Shown: one piece after another, positions 3,150 through 6,514 of the stretch | How positions within the stretch are numbered: position 1 is the first letter of the stretch | Layout of the letters: each line of letters begins with the position of its first letter | Source of the DNA: an uncultured Collinsella sp. | GTDB lineage: Bacteria; Actinomycetota; Coriobacteriia; Coriobacteriales; Coriobacteriaceae | Assembly: GCA_900553935.1 (NCBI GenBank) | Contig: USFK01000079.1 | Span: forward strand, 1-6,514 | Direction of reading: 5' to 3' | Length of the DNA: 6,514 nt | Translations under genes and position numbers: made by a program | Notes under the pieces: generated by a model | Database searches by the model: none | What the model was told of the DNA's origin: nothing | What the model saw: the letters and a program-made list of their open reading frames with translations, nothing else

Positions 3150-5552
3150 ATGCCGAGCAAAATCGAAAAAAAGCAAGCCGCTGCAAAGCTGCGTAAGCCG
3201 CCGCGCGACTTCTCGTACACGCAGAACCGAGAGCTCAGCTGGCTGCGCTTTGACAACCGTGTGCTTGACGAAGCCTTCGACGAGACCGTTCCGCTGTTCG
3301 AGCGGCTAAAGTTCGTGTCGATTTTCGAGTCTAACCTCGATGAGTTTCTCATGGTGCGCGTGGGCGGCCTGTCCGATCTGGCAGAGCTCAAAAAACAGCC
3401 TGTCGACAACAAGAGCAATATGACCGCCTCCGAACAGGTCGATGCTGTCATGGCCGAAATGCCCGGGCTCCTTACCCGATGGGAGTCCATCTTTAAGAGC
3501 ATCGAGGGCAAGCTCGACACCCTGGGCGTTCACCGCGCCCGCATCGATTCGCTTACGCCCGAGGAGCGCACCTTTGTAACCCGTTACTTCCAGGCCTACG
3601 TGTCGCCGGTCATCTCACCGCTGGTGATTGACCCGCGCCACCCCTTCCCTAACCTGCGCAACGGCGCACTCTACCTGGCCTGCGGCCTGGACGGCGTCAC
3701 CGACGAGGAGAGTCTGCTGGGCCTTATCGAGATTCCCACCTCGATGAACCGCGTGGTCGAGATCCCCTCGCCCACCGGCACCTACTCCTACATCTTGCTC
3801 GAGGACGTCATCCTCGCCTGCCTGGACAGCTGCTTTGGCTCCTATAAGCCGCTCGACCGCGCGCTCATCCGCGTCACCCGCAATGCCGACATCGACCCGG
3901 ACGGCGAGGGCGTCGAGGAGGAAGAGGACTACCGCCAGCACATGAAGCGCATCCTCAAGAAGCGCCTACGTCTGCAGCCGGTAGTGCTCGCGGTCTCGGG
4001 GTCGCTCGAGAAGGCGACGCTCAAGACCATCCGCAAGGCGCTCGAGCTTTCGCGCCGCTCTGTCTTTACCTGCGATATCCCGCTCGACCTGGGCTACGTC
4101 TTTGGCATTGAGAGCAAGATTCCCGAGCACCTGCGCAACGAGCTGCTCTTTACGCCGTTTAAGCCGCAGCCCAACCCCACCATCGATATGACCCGCTCCA
4201 TCCGCGAGCAGGTACTTCAGCACGACAAGCTGCTCTTTTATCCCTATGAGGCCATGAACCCCTTCCTGGACCTGGTACACGAGGCCGCCTACGACCCCGA
4301 GTGCATCTCACTGCGCATCACGCTCTACCGCGTGGCCAAGCAGAGCCGCCTGTGCGAGTCACTGATCGATGCCGCCGAGAACGGCAAAGAGGTCACGGTG
4401 CTCATGGAGCTCCGCGCGCGCTTTGACGAGCAGAACAACATCGAGTGGGCCGAGCGCCTGGAAGAGGCCGGCTGCACCGTCATCTACGGCTCCGAGGGCT
4501 TTAAGTGCCACTCCAAGATCTGCCAGCTCACCTATCGCGAGGGCATGGCGCTAACGCGCCTGACGCTGCTGGGCACCGGCAACTTTAACGAGAAGACGGC
4601 CAAACTCTACAGCGACTTTATGCTCATGACCGCTCACCCCGGCATCGGCGAGGACGCCAACCTGTTCTTCCGCAACCTGTCGCTGGGCAACCTGCGCGGC
4701 GATTACCGCTTCCTGGGTGTGGCGCCCGTCGGACTGAAACCGCTCATCATGCGCGGGCTTGACCGCGAGATCCAGCGCGCCCTCGCCGGCGAGCCCGCCC
4801 GCGTGTTCTTTAAACTCAACTCGCTCACCGACCGCGAGGTCATCGACAAGATCGCCGAGGCATCGTGCGCAGGAGTCCGCGTGGACATGATCATCCGCGG
4901 CATCTCGTGCCTCAAGCCGGGCGTTCCTGGCAAGACCGAGAACGTGCATGTCCGTTCTATCGTCGGACGCTTTTTGGAGCATGCGCGCGTTTACGCCTTT
5001 GGCGTGGACTCGGACATGATCTATCTGAGCTCGGCCGACATGATGACGCGCAACACCGAGCACCGCGTGGAGATCGCCTTCCCCGTGCTCGACCCCACCT
5101 GCCGCGCCCTGGTGCACGAGTACATGGGCATGCAGCTGCGCGACAACGTGAAGGCCCGCAGCCTCACGAGCGACGGCACCTGGGTCCCCGTGGAGCGCGC
5201 AGAGGGAGAGAAACCCTTCAACTCGCAGGAAGCCCTGCTGGAGCGTGCCTATCGCAACGCCGAGGCTGCGCCCGAGCCCGTCATTGAGGCAAAGCGCGCC
5301 CCTGCTCCTAAGCCGCAGCCGGCCACACCCGAGGTTCAGAAGGTCCAGGCGACCGTCATTGAGCCCGAGCCCGCACCTGCACCTCAGCCCGAGCCGCAGG
5401 CAGCTAAGCCCGCACCCGAGACGAGCGCCCGTCGCGATAAGCCCGCCGGCAAGACCAAGGCCATCGAGCGCCATCGCCCCGGTCGTGTGCGCATGGGCTT
5501 GGGCCTGATCGGCCTGGGTCTTAAGACGCTCATTACCGGCAAGACGAAATAG
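3150..5552 (+). CDS. ppk1: Polyphosphate kinase PPK1 with extended C-terminal tail
   Basis: Reversibly transfers the gamma phosphate of ATP to inorganic polyphosphate; PPK1 is usually membrane-associated. The 800-residue protein has the PPK1 order: N domain (RELSWL at 27-32, Asn62 in SNLDEF), middle domain, then two phospholipase-D-like catalytic domains. Visible active-site residues are Arg394 (TLYR), Arg424 (RARFDE), phosphorylated His454 (FKCHSK), GTGNFNEKTAKLYSD after it, and His611 (FLEHARVY). The spacings 60, 30 and 157 residues equal those between E. coli Arg375, Arg405, His435 and His592 (recalled). The second His of many PPK1s (E. coli His454) is Leu473 here. E. coli PPK has 688 residues; the excess is about 20 N-terminal residues and a Pro/Ala/Glu-rich tail at 708-800 that ends in a Gly/Leu-rich hydrophobic stretch. 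The start is uncertain: ATG 3150 has GGA 9 nt upstream; ATG 3144 and GTG 3105 are in frame. No ppx is adjacent; the gene seems monocistronic. Confidence 0.96.
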   Translation: MPSKIEKKQAAAKLRKPPRDFSYTQNRELSWLRFDNRVLDEAFDETVPLFERLKFVSIFESNLDEFLMVRVGGLSDLAELKKQPVDNKSNMTASEQVDAVMAEMPGLLTRWESIFKSIEGKLDTLGVHRARIDSLTPEERTFVTRYFQAYVSPVISPLVIDPRHPFPNLRNGALYLACGLDGVTDEESLLGLIEIPTSMNRVVEIPSPTGTYSYILLEDVILACLDSCFGSYKPLDRALIRVTRNADIDPDGEGVEEEEDYRQHMKRILKKRLRLQPVVLAVSGSLEKATLKTIRKALELSRRSVFTCDIPLDLGYVFGIESKIPEHLRNELLFTPFKPQPNPTIDMTRSIREQVLQHDKLLFYPYEAMNPFLDLVHEAAYDPECISLRITLYRVAKQSRLCESLIDAAENGKEVTVLMELRARFDEQNNIEWAERLEEAGCTVIYGSEGFKCHSKICQLTYREGMALTRLTLLGTGNFNEKTAKLYSDFMLMTAHPGIGEDANLFFRNLSLGNLRGDYRFLGVAPVGLKPLIMRGLDREIQRALAGEPARVFFKLNSLTDREVIDKIAEASCAGVRVDMIIRGISCLKPGVPGKTENVHVRSIVGRFLEHARVYAFGVDSDMIYLSSADMMTRNTEHRVEIAFPVLDPTCRALVHEYMGMQLRDNVKARSLTSDGTWVPVERAEGEKPFNSQEALLERAYRNAEAAPEPVIEAKRAPAPKPQPATPEVQKVQATVIEPEPAPAPQPEPQAAKPAPETSARRDKPAGKTKAIERHRPGRVRMGLGLIGLGLKTLITGKTK

Positions 5553-5554
5553 TC

Positions 5555-5579
5555 GTTTGTAGAAGCAGTTTGTAGAAGC
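5555..5579 (+). repeat. 12-bp tandem direct repeat after ppk1
   Basis: GTTTGTAGAAGC occurs at 5555-5566 and 5568-5579, one base apart, immediately after the ppk1 stop codon. The second copy supplies part of the left arm of the terminator stem. It looks like a slipped duplication in the 3' untranslated region. Confidence 0.75.
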
Positions 5580-5619
5580 GCCCCGCATTTGAGGAAAGCC
5601 TCGGATGCGGGGCGCTTTT
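5576..5619 (+). terminator. Rho-independent terminator of ppk1
   Basis: Bases 5576-5588 pair perfectly with 5605-5617 (13 bp); two G-U pairs and then GAGG/CCTC (5591-5594 with 5599-5602) extend this to a 19-bp stem capped by AAAG. TTTT at 5616-5619 overlaps the stem end and forms the tail. The minus-strand side lacks a T run. It separates ppk1 from the methyltransferase gene. Confidence 0.9.
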
Positions 5620-5622
5620 CCC

Positions 5623-5631
5623 TGCTACCAT
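5623..5631 (+). promoter_or_regulatory. Candidate extended -10 promoter of the methyltransferase gene
   Basis: TGCTACCAT fits the extended -10 form TG-n-TAnnnT, 34 nt before the start codon, so transcription would begin near 5638 with a short leader. The expected -35 position lies in the ppk1 terminator and shows no good match, which extended -10 promoters tolerate. It is the only promoter-like site in the short gap after the terminator. Confidence 0.4.
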
Positions 5632-5665
5632 GGTGCGAGCAACAACACGAATGACAGGCAGGGAT

Positions 5666-6514
5666 ATGAAGCTCACTATAGAATCGATGACCTACGGCGC
5701 CGACGGGCTGGCGCACGCCGACAACGGCAAGGCCGTCTTTGTGCAGGGCGCCGTGGCAGGCGACACCGTCGAGGCCGAGGTCGTACAGGACGGCAAGTCG
5801 TTCATGCGCGCCCGCACGACCGAGATTCTGGAGCCGAGCCCCGATCGCATTCAGCCCCCCTGCCCCTTCGTTGGCATCTGCGGCGGTTGTTCGTGGGGCA
5901 ATCTCTCACGCACGGCACAGCTCGCCGCCAAGGAGCAAAACCTGCGCTCCACGCTCGAGCGCATCGGCAAGTTCGCTCCTGAGCAGGTCGATAAGTTGGT
6001 ACAGCCCATCTGCCACACCAAGGACGACTGGGGCTACCGCAATAAAATCGAGCTCGAACCGACCGTCGTCAACGGTCGCGTGCGCCTTGGCATGCACGGT
6101 GTCGACCCCAGCAAAATCGTGACCGTCGATGCGTGCCCGCTGTTCGATAAGCGCTTCCCGAAGGCGCTCAAATCGGTCGTCGGCGCACTCAACTATCTAA
6201 GCGGCAGCCATGACTTGGGACTCGAACGCGTGGGCATTCGTGCATCGCGCCGTACCAAGGCACTCGAGGTCGCACTCTGGACGCCTACAGGCTCTTTTCC
6301 GCGCTCGCAAGTCTCCCGCGTGCTGGCGGACGCCGCTCATCCCACGAGCATCGTGCGCGTGATGAGCAAGGGCGAAAAGAAGGCCCGCCGTGTCTCCAAG
6401 GTCGAAATGCTCGCCGGAGAGGGCTCATGGACCGAGAATATCGCCGAGGGTCAGATGCGCTTGTCTGCCCCGTCGTTTTTCCAGGTCAACACCAAGGGTG
6501 CCGAGATTTTGATC
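5666..6514 (+). CDS. RumA/RlmD-type 23S rRNA (uracil-5-)-methyltransferase, partial (5' end only)
   Basis: The reading frame is open to the window edge, giving 283 residues of a family usually over 400 long. It methylates C5 of a uridine in 23S rRNA using S-adenosylmethionine. Residues 1-57 form the TRAM RNA-binding domain (TIESMTYGADGLAH at the start). Cys66, Cys72 and Cys75 in CPFVGICGGC, with Cys157 in ACPL, have the spacing of the [4Fe-4S] ligands of RumA. GYRNKIEL at 123-130 begins the linker to the catalytic domain, and SFFQVN at 270-275 is the conserved approach to the SAM site. The remaining SAM-binding motif, the catalytic Cys and the general base lie outside the window. The cluster Cys argue for RumA/RlmD/RlmCD rather than tRNA-specific TrmA; the exact uridine cannot be decided. 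ATG 5666 is chosen for its GGCAGGG upstream and fit to the TRAM start; ATG 5651 is in frame. Confidence 0.93.
   Translation, partial: MKLTIESMTYGADGLAHADNGKAVFVQGAVAGDTVEAEVVQDGKSFMRARTTEILEPSPDRIQPPCPFVGICGGCSWGNLSRTAQLAAKEQNLRSTLERIGKFAPEQVDKLVQPICHTKDDWGYRNKIELEPTVVNGRVRLGMHGVDPSKIVTVDACPLFDKRFPKALKSVVGALNYLSGSHDLGLERVGIRASRRTKALEVALWTPTGSFPRSQVSRVLADAAHPTSIVRVMSKGEKKARRVSKVEMLAGEGSWTENIAEGQMRLSAPSFFQVNTKGAEILI

Noticed and set aside
4551..5588. A 345-codon minus-strand frame opposite the 3' half of ppk1
   Set aside because: Shadow of the conserved PPK1 catalytic domains and tail; low-complexity composition with no motif.

Overview
The window looks like ordinary chromosome of a high-GC, Gram-positive anaerobe, most likely a Coriobacteriia actinobacterium such as Collinsella. 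The basis is strong G/C-ending codon use, Shine-Dalgarno-led genes, GC-rich hairpin terminators, a fermentative arginine deiminase, and protein sequences that look like that class. The taxonomic call is inference from memory of such sequences; no search was run.

Layout. Bases 1-2593 are a leftward unit: arcA (arginine deiminase, 1352-2593) is read first, then a PLP-dependent fold-type I aminotransferase (92-1216), then a strong hairpin terminator at 1-37. The 135 bp between the two genes holds three consecutive hairpins, one a perfect 14-bp stem, so the second gene is probably expressed below arcA. Bases 2594-3149 are a long, comparatively AT-rich divergent intergenic region. It contains hairpins in the arcA leader, a 9-bp direct repeat, phased ATTCA words, an imperfectly duplicated promoter-like block, and alternative hairpins in the leader of the next gene. 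Bases 3150-5552 encode a complete polyphosphate kinase (ppk1) reading right, with an unusual Pro/Ala/Glu-rich C-terminal tail, followed by a strong terminator at 5576-5619. Bases 5666-6514 hold the first 283 codons of a RumA/RlmD-type 23S rRNA m5U methyltransferase, cut by the window edge.

How the genes work together. Arginine deiminase starts substrate-level ATP production from arginine (arginine to citrulline and ammonia), and polyphosphate kinase stores and releases phosphoryl groups of ATP as polyphosphate, so the divergent pair joins two energy and stress functions. The usual partners arcB, arcC and arcD are absent here, and the leftward unit appears closed by a terminator, so the rest of the pathway must lie elsewhere. 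The methyltransferase seems independently transcribed.

I found no clear undescribed system. The most interesting parts are the intergenic architecture at 2594-3149, the three-hairpin arcA-aminotransferase junction, the ppk1 tail, and a Leu where many PPK1 enzymes have their second conserved active-site His.
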